Origin: Lentibacillus halodurans
Lineage (GTDB): Bacteria > Bacillota > Bacilli > Bacillales > Amphibacillaceae
Assembly: GCF_900112045.1 (NCBI RefSeq)
Contig: NZ_FOJW01000001.1
Location: forward strand, 310,001-374,000
Length of the DNA stretch: 64,000 nucleotides
Direction of reading: 5' to 3'
The notes beneath the pieces are model-generated. The model searched no databases and was not told the origin of the DNA. It saw only the letters and a program-made list of their open reading frames with translations. This document shows, in pieces, positions 52,087 through 59,785 of the stretch (position 1 is the first letter of the stretch; the number at the start of each line of letters is the position of its first letter). The position numbers and the translations under genes were made by a program.

Positions 52087-53616
52087 CTAAACAGGATATA
52101 CACCGTGCTTTCGCTCTGTGAAGGTTGTATTTTTCACTTCATAAATCTTGTAACGCTTGACTAAATCCTCTCTTAATAGATCGGGATCAACAATTGCATC
52201 AACAACCATTTCCGAAGCCAAATGGTAGATATCAATGTTATCTTTATATTCTTCCTGTTTTTGCTTTATAAATGCCGGTCGTTCTTCTTCCGGCAATTCG
52301 GCTATTTTATTGGCATAGACAGCATTGACGGCAGCTTCAGGCCCCATCACGGCAATTTGCGCTGTTGGCAATGCCAGACAGGCGTCCGGTTCAAACGCAG
52401 GACCCGCCATGGCATACAGACCGGCACCATAAGCTTTGCGCACAACAACAGATATTTTCGGAACGGTCGCTTCACTCATTGCAGCCAGCATTTTCGCACC
52501 GTGGCGGATAATGCCTGCTTGTTCAACCTTTGTCCCAATCATAAATCCAGGAATATCCATCAGGAATAGTAACGGAATATTGAATGCATCACATAATTGA
52601 ATGAATTTGGCTGCTTTATCCGCCGAATCAGGAAACAGCACCCCGCCTTTCATCCGTGGCTGGTTGGCAATTATTCCGACAGACTTTCCGTTTATTCTGC
52701 CCAGTCCGGTAATCAGTTCCGGGGCGAATTTCTTTTTAATCTCACAAAAACTATCTTCATCAATAATCCGTTCAATAAGATCATACATATTGAATGGGGT
52801 ATTCTGATTTTCCGGAATAAGGTCTGTTATCGATTTTTCAAAGCCTTTAACATTTTTCGGTTCAACTAAAGCAGGCTTGTTCCTGAAATTTGCCGGAAAA
52901 TAAGCTAGATAGCTCCGTGTATAGGTAATGGCTTCTTCCTCGGATGTTGCCAATACATCACCAACACCTGATACTGAACAATGCATGTTGGCACCGCCCA
53001 TTTCCTCCAGGGTTACTTTTTCACCGATTACTTTTTCAGCCATTCGTGGTGATCCCAGATACATGGAGGCATTCCCCTCAACCATGACGACAATATCACA
53101 GAATGCCGGTATGTAAGCACCACCTGCTGCTGAAGGGCCAAAAAGCAAACAAACTTGTGGCACACGACCTGACAGCTTAATCTGATTATGAAAAATACGA
53201 CCTGCTCCGCGCCGTCCCGGAAACATTTCAACCTGATCCGTAATGCGGGCGCCTGCTGAATCCACCAGGTACAACATCGGAATTTCCAATTTTGCTGCAG
53301 TTTCCTGAATACGAATGATCTTTTCAACTGTTCTTTTTCCCCAAGAACCGGCTTTCACAGTGGAATCGTTGGCCATTACACATACATCCTGGTCATTGAT
53401 CTGTCCGACCCCTGTAACAACACCATCAGACGGCAAATCCTCGTCCATGCTATTGGCAAAAAAAGCATCTTCTATATCCATATCGTCATCGAATAACAGT
53501 TCAAGCCGTTTGCGGACAAACATTTTCCCTTTTTCTTCATTTTTTTGGTGGTATTTTTCCTGTCCGCCTTTTTTTATGTTATCTATCCGCTCTTTGAGAT
53601 CTTCAGTGTAGGTCAT
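52087..53616 (-). CDS. yngE: acyl-CoA carboxylase carboxyltransferase subunit (YngE-like)
   Basis: Transfers CO2 from carboxybiotin to an acyl-CoA, most likely methylcrotonyl-CoA or propionyl-CoA. The 509-residue protein has both crotonase-like halves; signatures are YLVDSAGARITDQVEMFPGRRGAGR (quoted: LVDSAGARITDQVEMF), GPSAAGGAYIPAFCD and PLLFLMDIPGFMIG. Substrate cannot be read from the sequence. It is the last gene of the operon ACD-synthetase-biotin carboxylase-BCCP-hydratase-this, the order of B. subtilis yngJIHFE with the HMG-CoA lyase gene yngG missing. Confidence 0.9.
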   Translation of the reverse strand: MTYTEDLKERIDNIKKGGQEKYHQKNEEKGKMFVRKRLELLFDDDMDIEDAFFANSMDEDLPSDGVVTGVGQINDQDVCVMANDSTVKAGSWGKRTVEKIIRIQETAAKLEIPMLYLVDSAGARITDQVEMFPGRRGAGRIFHNQIKLSGRVPQVCLLFGPSAAGGAYIPAFCDIVVMVEGNASMYLGSPRMAEKVIGEKVTLEEMGGANMHCSVSGVGDVLATSEEEAITYTRSYLAYFPANFRNKPALVEPKNVKGFEKSITDLIPENQNTPFNMYDLIERIIDEDSFCEIKKKFAPELITGLGRINGKSVGIIANQPRMKGGVLFPDSADKAAKFIQLCDAFNIPLLFLMDIPGFMIGTKVEQAGIIRHGAKMLAAMSEATVPKISVVVRKAYGAGLYAMAGPAFEPDACLALPTAQIAVMGPEAAVNAVYANKIAELPEEERPAFIKQKQEEYKDNIDIYHLASEMVVDAIVDPDLLREDLVKRYKIYEVKNTTFTERKHGVYPV

Positions 53617-53637
53617 CTTTCGTCCTCCCTGCTTCGG

Positions 53638-54420
53638 TTACTTTCCCTGGTAGACAGGTTTTCGCTTTTCTGTAAATGCCTGCAGTCCTTCAAGTCTGTC
53701 TTCTGTTGAGACTGTTTCTTTGTAGCGTAAATACTCGATGGATAAACCAGTCGTCATATCAGTCTGGGAACCTTGATTAATCGCCGCCTTTGCCTGACGA
53801 AGTGCTACAGGGCCATTACGGACAATGGCCTGCGCTGTCTCAATCGCTTCCTGTAACAAGTTTTCCGATGACGTCATGTGTTCAATCATACCTAACGTTA
53901 ATGCCTCGTCTGATGTTACAGGTTTTGCAGTGAAAATAAGACGTTTAGCTTGCCCTGATCCAATTAACCGGGTCAGCCGCTGGGTTCCGCCAGCCCCGGG
54001 GATAATAGCCAGTGACGTTTCAGTTAGTCCCAGTTTTGCACTCTCAGCAGCAATCCTTATATCACAAGCAAGCGAAAGCTCCAATCCCCCGCCAAAAGCA
54101 GCGCCATTGACTGCTGCTATGACAGGCATTTTCATATTTTCAATGTTTGTAACAGTGTTTCCGATGTAACTGACAGCTTCAATTACTTGTTCTTCCGTCA
54201 TGCCTTTTCGTTCCTTAAGATCCGCTCCGGCACAGAAAGCTTTTTTGCTGGAGCCTGTAATGATTGTACACCGGATGTTGCTGTCAGCATTTATCTTCCG
54301 GATGTATTCATTCAACTCATCAAGCAGTCCTTTTGACAATGCGTTCATCGCTTCCGGCCGATTCAACGTTAAAATGGCAATATGATCGTCCATTGTTTGA
54401 TAGTCTATAAGTGCCGTCAC
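53638..54420 (-). CDS. yngF: enoyl-CoA hydratase (YngF-like)
   Basis: Crotonase-family hydratase, in this setting probably methylglutaconyl-CoA hydratase or a general enoyl-CoA hydratase. I start at GTG 54420, 6 bases after AGGAGA; ATG 54426 touches that site. This gives 260 residues. Motifs: LNRPEAMNALS, CAGADLKERKG (oxyanion hole), NGAAFGGGLELSLACDIRIAA (quoted: GAAFGGGLELSLACDIRI) and IPGAGGTQRLTRLIG with the catalytic Glu region replaced in part (SLAIIPGAGGT). In B. subtilis yngG (HMG-CoA lyase) precedes it; here only about 70 bases separate it from the BCCP gene. Confidence 0.88.
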   Translation of the reverse strand: MTALIDYQTMDDHIAILTLNRPEAMNALSKGLLDELNEYIRKINADSNIRCTIITGSSKKAFCAGADLKERKGMTEEQVIEAVSYIGNTVTNIENMKMPVIAAVNGAAFGGGLELSLACDIRIAAESAKLGLTETSLAIIPGAGGTQRLTRLIGSGQAKRLIFTAKPVTSDEALTLGMIEHMTSSENLLQEAIETAQAIVRNGPVALRQAKAAINQGSQTDMTTGLSIEYLRYKETVSTEDRLEGLQAFTEKRKPVYQGK

Positions 54421-54492
54421 GATCATTCTCCTTTCCAGTGTGTTTAACCCATCCAACCACATTCCAATGCGAACTGAAATGGATAAGGTTAA

Positions 54493-54705
54493 CTATTCAA
54501 TGATGGCAATAATGTCTCCTTCATTAACAAAGTCACCTTCTGCAATCTTCAGTTCCTTAATGGCACCATCCGCTTCAGCAGCAATCGGTATTTCCATCTT
54601 CATCGATTCCAGGATGACAACGTCCTGATCGGATGACACTTTTTCACCTTCACTGACTGTGATTTTCCATACACTTCCTGCCATTGATGCTTTTACTTCT
54701 GTCAT
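54493..54705 (-). CDS. biotin carboxyl carrier protein (YngHB-like)
   Basis: A 70-residue biotinyl domain carrying CO2 between the carboxylase and carboxyltransferase. The biotinylated Lys36 lies in ESMKMEIP. It is a free domain, as B. subtilis YngHB (BLP), not fused to the carboxylase. BirA at 3.2 kb should modify it. It follows the biotin carboxylase gene after 12 bases. Confidence 0.93.
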   Translation of the reverse strand: MTEVKASMAGSVWKITVSEGEKVSSDQDVVILESMKMEIPIAAEADGAIKELKIAEGDFVNEGDIIAIIE

Positions 54706-54717
54706 TATAATGACCTC

Positions 54718-56073
54718 CTATTTAGTTTTAGTTATTGGCAAATAATAGTTTTCAATAAATGCTGTTGTAGTGTTGCCGCTTTCAAATGCTTCGTGGCCAG
54801 CAATTTTTTGCAGCATCGGGATATTCGTCTTAATCCCCTCTACCTTATAGGTTAATAAAGCTTCTTTTAACATTGAAATAGCTTCTCTCCGGTTAGACCC
54901 TTTTACAATCAGCTTGCCAATCATCGGATCATAGAAGGGTGTGACATCATCATTTTGTGCTACAGCAACTTCATTACGGATATATTCGCCCTCTGGAAGT
55001 TGAAAAGCTGAGATATGCCCAGGCGAAGGGAAAAAGGTTTCCGGATCTTCTGCATAAATTCGTGCTTCAATCGCATGACCGTTCATGTTGACTTCTGATT
55101 GGCTGCTCGAAAGCTCCTTTCCTTCTGCTATGAATATTTGCTGTTCGACAATATCCACTCCGGTTATCTCTTCTGTTACCGGGTGTTCAACCTGTATTCG
55201 TGTATTCATCTCAAGAAAATAAAAGTTTTCCTGATCATCCACCAGAAATTCAATGGTTCCTGCACCGGTATATCCAAGTGCCTTTGCCGCAGTTACAGCA
55301 GCTTCTCCCATTTGCTTTCGCGTCTGTCCGGACAGGAATGGTGACGGCGCCTCCTCAATGACTTTTTGATTGCGTCGCTGGATGGAACACTCCCGCTCGA
55401 ATAAATGAATGACATTGCCATAGTTGTCTGCTAACAGTTGTATTTCAATATGCCGCGCGAAATCCAATTTTTTCTCCATAAACATGGCACCATCACCGAA
55501 AAAAGTTTTAGCACGTTTGGCGTTGCTTTCAAATGCTTTGATCAGTTCTTCGTCGGATTGGACAGCCTGCATACCGATGCCACCGCCGCCTGCAGAAGCC
55601 TTAAGCATGATTGGATAACCAATTTCGCGGGCAAACTCTATCGCTTCATCAGACGATTTCACTGCTCCATCTGTTCCAGGTACGACAGGAACGTCTGCCT
55701 CCTGCATTGCTTTTCTGGCAGCGATTTTACTGCCCATTTTTTCCATGACCTTTGCGGAAGGTCCAATAAACCGGATCCCGGCTTCCTCACATTTTTCAGC
55801 AAAAGCCCCGTTCTCACTTAAAAAACCGTAACCGGGGTGAATGGCATCAACATTGGACTCCTCGGCAATCGAAATGATTTTTTCGATATTCAGGTAACTG
55901 TCCTGAACACGAGGCGGTCCCAATAAAAAGCTTTCGTCTGCCATTGATACGAACGGTGCTTTCTGGTCTGCCTCTGAATACACTGCTACCGTTTTAATGC
56001 TCAGTTTCTGGCATGTTCGGATAACCCTTGCCGCAATTTCTCCCCGATTGGCGATCAATATTTTTGTGATCAT
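54718..56073 (-). CDS. yngH: biotin carboxylase subunit (YngH-like)
   Basis: ATP-dependent carboxylation of biotin on the carrier protein. The 451-residue ATP-grasp enzyme has ILIANRGEIAARVIRT, the GGGGIGMQAV glycine-rich lid (written KASAGGGGIGMQ), HIEIQLLAD, ERECSIQRRNQKVIEEAPSP (in part) and EMNTRIQVEHPVTE. It has full biotin-carboxylase length without a BCCP domain. It is part of the yng operon; the main fatty-acid accC would be elsewhere. Confidence 0.92.
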   Translation of the reverse strand: MITKILIANRGEIAARVIRTCQKLSIKTVAVYSEADQKAPFVSMADESFLLGPPRVQDSYLNIEKIISIAEESNVDAIHPGYGFLSENGAFAEKCEEAGIRFIGPSAKVMEKMGSKIAARKAMQEADVPVVPGTDGAVKSSDEAIEFAREIGYPIMLKASAGGGGIGMQAVQSDEELIKAFESNAKRAKTFFGDGAMFMEKKLDFARHIEIQLLADNYGNVIHLFERECSIQRRNQKVIEEAPSPFLSGQTRKQMGEAAVTAAKALGYTGAGTIEFLVDDQENFYFLEMNTRIQVEHPVTEEITGVDIVEQQIFIAEGKELSSSQSEVNMNGHAIEARIYAEDPETFFPSPGHISAFQLPEGEYIRNEVAVAQNDDVTPFYDPMIGKLIVKGSNRREAISMLKEALLTYKVEGIKTNIPMLQKIAGHEAFESGNTTTAFIENYYLPITKTK

Positions 56074-56082
56074 CGAATCCCC

Positions 56083-57717
56083 CTATTGACTTACTTGCTC
56101 AATGGCATATTCTCTTAATTTAAATTTCTGGATTTTGCCGCTTGCCGTCATTGGATATTCATCCGTAAATTGAATGTATTTTGGAATTTTGTGCAAGGAA
56201 ATGTTACCTTCACAAAATGATTTAATATCTTCTTCCGATATATCTGTCTGATCTTTTGGAATAATCCAGGCCATGACCTCTTCCCCATATTTTTCATCCG
56301 GAATTCCTACCACTTGAACATCGAGAACATCCGGATGCTGATAGAGAAACTCCTCGATTTCACGTGGATAAATATTTTCACCGCCACGAATGATCATATC
56401 TTTCATACGGCCGGTAATTTTGATGTATCCGTTCTCATACATCACGGCAAGATCTCCGGTGTGCAGCCATCCATCACTGTCGATGGCTTCATCTGTAGCT
56501 TCCTGATTGTTATAGTAGCCTTTCATAACATGATATCCTTTGGTGCACAGTTCACCCGGTTCTCCTGCTGATTGTTCATCATTTGTGCCCGGTACAATAA
56601 TTTTGACTTCTACGTTTGGATGGATTTTGCCGACAGTCGTTGCCCTCAGTTCAACCGGGTCATCTGTTCTCGTCTGTGTAATAACAGGCGATGATTCCGT
56701 CTGTCCATAAGCAATCGTGATTTCGCTTGCCCCCATTTTGTTCATGACATCATTCATGACTTCGATTGGACACGTTGATCCTGCCATAATCCCTGTCCGC
56801 AAATGGGAAAAATCATAATTTGAAAAATTGGGATGATTTAATTCTGCGATAAACATGGTCGGTACACCATGTAAGGCGGTACATTTTTCATCTGATACAG
56901 CTTTCATCACCTTTTCAGCCTCAAATTGTTCTAACAGGACCATTGTCGTACCTTTTGAAACGGCTGCAAGAATTCCCAGCACACACCCAAAACAATGAAA
57001 AAATGGAACTGGGATGCAAAGACGGTCTTCATGAATGAGTTTCATACAGTCTGCAATCTGATTGCCATTATTGACAATGTTATGGTGTGTCAGCATAACA
57101 CCTTTCGGGAATCCGGTTGTTCCGGACGTATACTGCATGTTAATGACGTCCTTATGGTGTAGTGTCTGTTTCCTTGCTTCCAATTCGTGATCCGAAACAG
57201 TTCTGCCTTTTTCTATCATTTCGTTCCAGGTATAGGTGTTTGAATAATCATCATCACTCAATACGATGATGTTTTTCAGAAAAGGAAGCTTCTCCGACTT
57301 TAAATGGCCTTTTTCAGCCTGCTCAAATTCCGGACAGACCTGTTTTAAAATATCAAGATATGATGTTCCTTTATATGATTCTGCTAAAATCAATGTTGTC
57401 GATTCTGATTGTTTTAACAGATATTCAAGTTCGTTTGCCTGATAATTGGTGTTGACGGTAACGAGCACTGCCCCCATTTTGCCCGTTGCAAATTGTGACG
57501 TGATCCACTCAGGCTTATTATCTGCCCAAATGGCAACATTTTCCCCTTTTTCAATTCCCAAAGACATAAATCCTTTTGCTGCCTGGTTGACCATCTCGTC
57601 GAATTCATGATACGTTTTGCGCAAATTCAATTCCGGATAGACAACCGCTTCATGATGCGGATACAAATTCATTTGCTTTTCCAGCAGCTCACCTACTGTT
57701 AAATTTAGCAGTGTCAT
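56083..57717 (-). CDS. yngI: acyl-CoA synthetase (AMP-forming, YngI-like)
   Basis: Activates a short or medium carboxylic acid to its CoA thioester by way of acyl-AMP. The 544-residue ANL-family enzyme has the P-loop YTSGTTGFPKGVMLTH, YGQTESSPV (motif II), GWLHTGDLAVMYENGYIKITGR and the C-terminal catalytic Lys in SGKIQKFKLRE. The acid is unknown; its operon suggests a branched-chain acid such as isovalerate. The spacing to yngH is 9 bases. Confidence 0.9.
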   Translation of the reverse strand: MTLLNLTVGELLEKQMNLYPHHEAVVYPELNLRKTYHEFDEMVNQAAKGFMSLGIEKGENVAIWADNKPEWITSQFATGKMGAVLVTVNTNYQANELEYLLKQSESTTLILAESYKGTSYLDILKQVCPEFEQAEKGHLKSEKLPFLKNIIVLSDDDYSNTYTWNEMIEKGRTVSDHELEARKQTLHHKDVINMQYTSGTTGFPKGVMLTHHNIVNNGNQIADCMKLIHEDRLCIPVPFFHCFGCVLGILAAVSKGTTMVLLEQFEAEKVMKAVSDEKCTALHGVPTMFIAELNHPNFSNYDFSHLRTGIMAGSTCPIEVMNDVMNKMGASEITIAYGQTESSPVITQTRTDDPVELRATTVGKIHPNVEVKIIVPGTNDEQSAGEPGELCTKGYHVMKGYYNNQEATDEAIDSDGWLHTGDLAVMYENGYIKITGRMKDMIIRGGENIYPREIEEFLYQHPDVLDVQVVGIPDEKYGEEVMAWIIPKDQTDISEEDIKSFCEGNISLHKIPKYIQFTDEYPMTASGKIQKFKLREYAIEQVSQ

Positions 57718-57812
57718 GAATTTTCTCCCCTTATTTAATTTTGACTGTTGTTCAAAAAGCCTCTAGTAACATAGTACGCTGAATCCATCGGTCTTTATGA
57801 ACAGTCCGTTAT

Positions 57813-58955
57813 TCAGCAGCCTAATTGTCTTGCGATCACCAGTCGCTGTACCTCAGATGTGCCTTCCCCTATTTCAAGCAGTTTTGCATCACGCAAATAT
57901 CGCTCCACTTCATATTCGCGCATATAACCGTAACCGCCGTGAATCTGGATGGACTGGTTCGCCGCGCGGGATGCTGATTCTGTTGCATACAATTTGGCAT
58001 ATGCTGCTTCTTTTGAAAAAGGCTTATCATGATCCTTCAGCCATGCAGCTTTATAAACCATATTTCGCGCAAGCTCCACTTCCATCGCCATATCAGCAAG
58101 CTTGAATTGAATCGCCTGGAAATCGGCGATCGGCTTTCCGAATTGTTTGCGTTCTTTTGCATAATGGAGTGCCTTATCAAGTGATGCCTGGGCAATTCCC
58201 AAGCCTAAGGCAGCAATCGATATTCGCCCGCCGTCCAATGTGTACAGAAATTGTTTAAACCCTTTTTGTGGATCACCCAGTAAGTTTTCTTTCGGAACGC
58301 GTACATCATCCAGAACAATTTCTGCTGTATCAGATCCGCGGACACCCATCTTGTCGTAATTATTCGTTATGGTAAGCCCCTCCGAGTCAGCAGGAACAAT
58401 AATTGCTGAAATGATGTTCTTCCCATTATCATTTTTTCCTGTAACAGCGGTTACAATAATTGTTTTAGCATAGCCAGCATTGGTGATGAAACATTTTTCG
58501 CCATTTATGATATAATCGCCACCATCTTCTACTGCTGTTGTCTTCGTCCCCCCCGCATCCGATCCAGCATTCGGTTCTGTTAGCCCGAACGAGCCCAATT
58601 CTTTCCCTTCTGCCATCGGTGTCAAAAACTTTTTCTTCTGTTGTTCTGTTCCAAAATAATAGATCGGACTTGCGCCGAGGGAAACGGTTGCTGCAAAGCT
58701 TAGACCGGTACTGCCGCAAACTCTGCCGACCTCCTCCACAGCAATGGCATAGGATAATGTGTCACCGCCCGATCCGCCGTATTCTTCAGGAAAAGGAATT
58801 CCCAATAACCCAAGATCCCCCATTTGTTCAAAAATATCAAGCGGAAACGCTGCCTCTTTATCGATTTCGATGGCTCTTGGCTGAATGGTTTTTTGAGCAA
58901 AATCACGTACCATTTCCTGTATCATTGCCTGTTCTTTTGTCAGTTCAAAATTCAT
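57813..58955 (-). CDS. yngJ: acyl-CoA dehydrogenase (YngJ-like)
   Basis: FAD-dependent oxidation of acyl-CoA, in this operon likely isovaleryl-CoA or another short acyl-CoA. The start ATG 58955 follows AAGGGGG; the protein is 380 residues. Motifs: FGLTEPNAGSDAGGTKTTA, CFITNAGYAKTIIV, the DGGRISIAALGLGIAQ segment, QIHGGYGYMREYEVERYLRDAK (in part) and a C-terminal EGTSEVQRLVIAR with the FAD site. The catalytic base is the Glu of YMREYEVE or nearby, not settled by eye. It is the first gene of the operon, directly downstream of the TetR operator. Confidence 0.92.
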   Translation of the reverse strand: MNFELTKEQAMIQEMVRDFAQKTIQPRAIEIDKEAAFPLDIFEQMGDLGLLGIPFPEEYGGSGGDTLSYAIAVEEVGRVCGSTGLSFAATVSLGASPIYYFGTEQQKKKFLTPMAEGKELGSFGLTEPNAGSDAGGTKTTAVEDGGDYIINGEKCFITNAGYAKTIIVTAVTGKNDNGKNIISAIIVPADSEGLTITNNYDKMGVRGSDTAEIVLDDVRVPKENLLGDPQKGFKQFLYTLDGGRISIAALGLGIAQASLDKALHYAKERKQFGKPIADFQAIQFKLADMAMEVELARNMVYKAAWLKDHDKPFSKEAAYAKLYATESASRAANQSIQIHGGYGYMREYEVERYLRDAKLLEIGEGTSEVQRLVIARQLGC

Positions 58956-58984
58956 CTCAAACCCCCTTGTAATAGTAGAAACCA

Positions 58985-59013
58985 ATAAGACCGACTGGTT
59001 GGTCTGTATGCAA
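58985..59013 (-). promoter_or_regulatory. promoter of the acyl-CoA operon with a TetR-type operator
   Basis: On the - strand TTGCAT (59008-59013), 17 bases, TCTTAT (58985-58990). The spacer and -10 contain an 18-base imperfect palindrome AGACCAACCAGTCGGTCT (58988-59005), typical of TetR-family fatty-acid regulators. It lies 30 bases upstream of the first operon gene and just downstream of the TetR gene, so that regulator probably represses here and acyl-CoA relieves it (inference). Confidence 0.65.
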
Positions 59014-59026
59014 GAATAAAAAAATA

Positions 59027-59680
59027 CTACACATTAAAATCCCTCTTAACACTGCTGAGCAGCAGTTCCTGATATGTATTCTCCAGGAATGAATCCGGTT
59101 TCAATACAGCGTGTAATATTAAATCAACATAAATAGAACCGATCTCATCAATTGATTTCGTTCCGGATGATTGATACCATTTATACGTCCAGTTTACCAT
59201 TCCCAAAATTGCCATTGCTGTTATATCAACCGGTACATCATCACGGAATTCACCAGCTTCTTTACCTTCACTTAAAGCATTCATCATAATTTGTTTAAAC
59301 TGGTCCCGTTTTTTCTTAATACGTATTTCATATTCAGGTTTCAAATAAATATTTTCCTGATAAAAAACTGAAATGTGTGGTTTGTAAAGGCCGAATGTTT
59401 TAACAAAGTCCTTTATGATAGCCTGCAGTTTTTTTATCGGATCATCATATGTTTCGTTTGCAATGGTTGCCTTTTCTAATGCGTACGTAATAAATTCATC
59501 ATGAATGACAAAAAGCAATTCATCCTTGGAAGTAAAATGATGATAAAAACCTCCCTTGGACGTCCCTGTTTTATCAACAATCTGATTCACGGTGACACCA
59601 TGAAAACCGTATCTCTCAAACAAAACTAAGGCTTCTTCTATAATTTTTTTTCGTAAATCCGTTCTGAACCCCCCTTTCAA
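59027..59680 (-). CDS. TetR-family transcriptional regulator
   Basis: A 217-residue TetR regulator. The N-terminal HTH (RKKIIEEALVLFERYGFHG, then VNQIVDKTGTSKGGFYHHF) is complete; the C-terminal ligand domain is variable. It probably controls the acyl-CoA operon downstream, separated from it by only about 70 bases. The start is unclear: the frame begins with TTG 59680, but the ribosome-binding-like AAAGGGGGG lies inside codons 2-4, and no ATG or GTG follows soon. A non-standard start may be used. An AT palindrome lies just upstream (59683-59699). Confidence 0.8.
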   Translation of the reverse strand: MKGGFRTDLRKKIIEEALVLFERYGFHGVTVNQIVDKTGTSKGGFYHHFTSKDELLFVIHDEFITYALEKATIANETYDDPIKKLQAIIKDFVKTFGLYKPHISVFYQENIYLKPEYEIRIKKKRDQFKQIMMNALSEGKEAGEFRDDVPVDITAMAILGMVNWTYKWYQSSGTKSIDEIGSIYVDLILHAVLKPDSFLENTYQELLLSSVKRDFNV

Positions 59681-59682
59681 AT

Positions 59683-59699
59683 ATATAGTTATACTATAT
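59683..59699. promoter_or_regulatory. AT palindrome upstream of the TetR gene
   Basis: ATATAGT-TAT-ACTATAT, 7-3-7 symmetry, ending 3 bases before the TTG start. It may include the TetR gene's own -10 and operator; it does not resemble the GACC-type operator at 58988. Confidence 0.35.
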
Positions 59700-59752
59700 C
59701 ATATTTTTCTGAAAACACAATGGGAATTTTGATTTGCAGAAGACTGAGAAGA

Positions 59753-59780
59753 GGCAGCAGACCTGAAACTGTCTGCTGCC
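59753..59780 (-). terminator. terminator of parC
   Basis: A 10-bp perfect stem GGCAGCAGAC / GTCTGCTGCC with an 8-base loop, just after the parC stop. The T-run is weak. Confidence 0.6.
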
Positions 59781-59785
59781 ATCCA

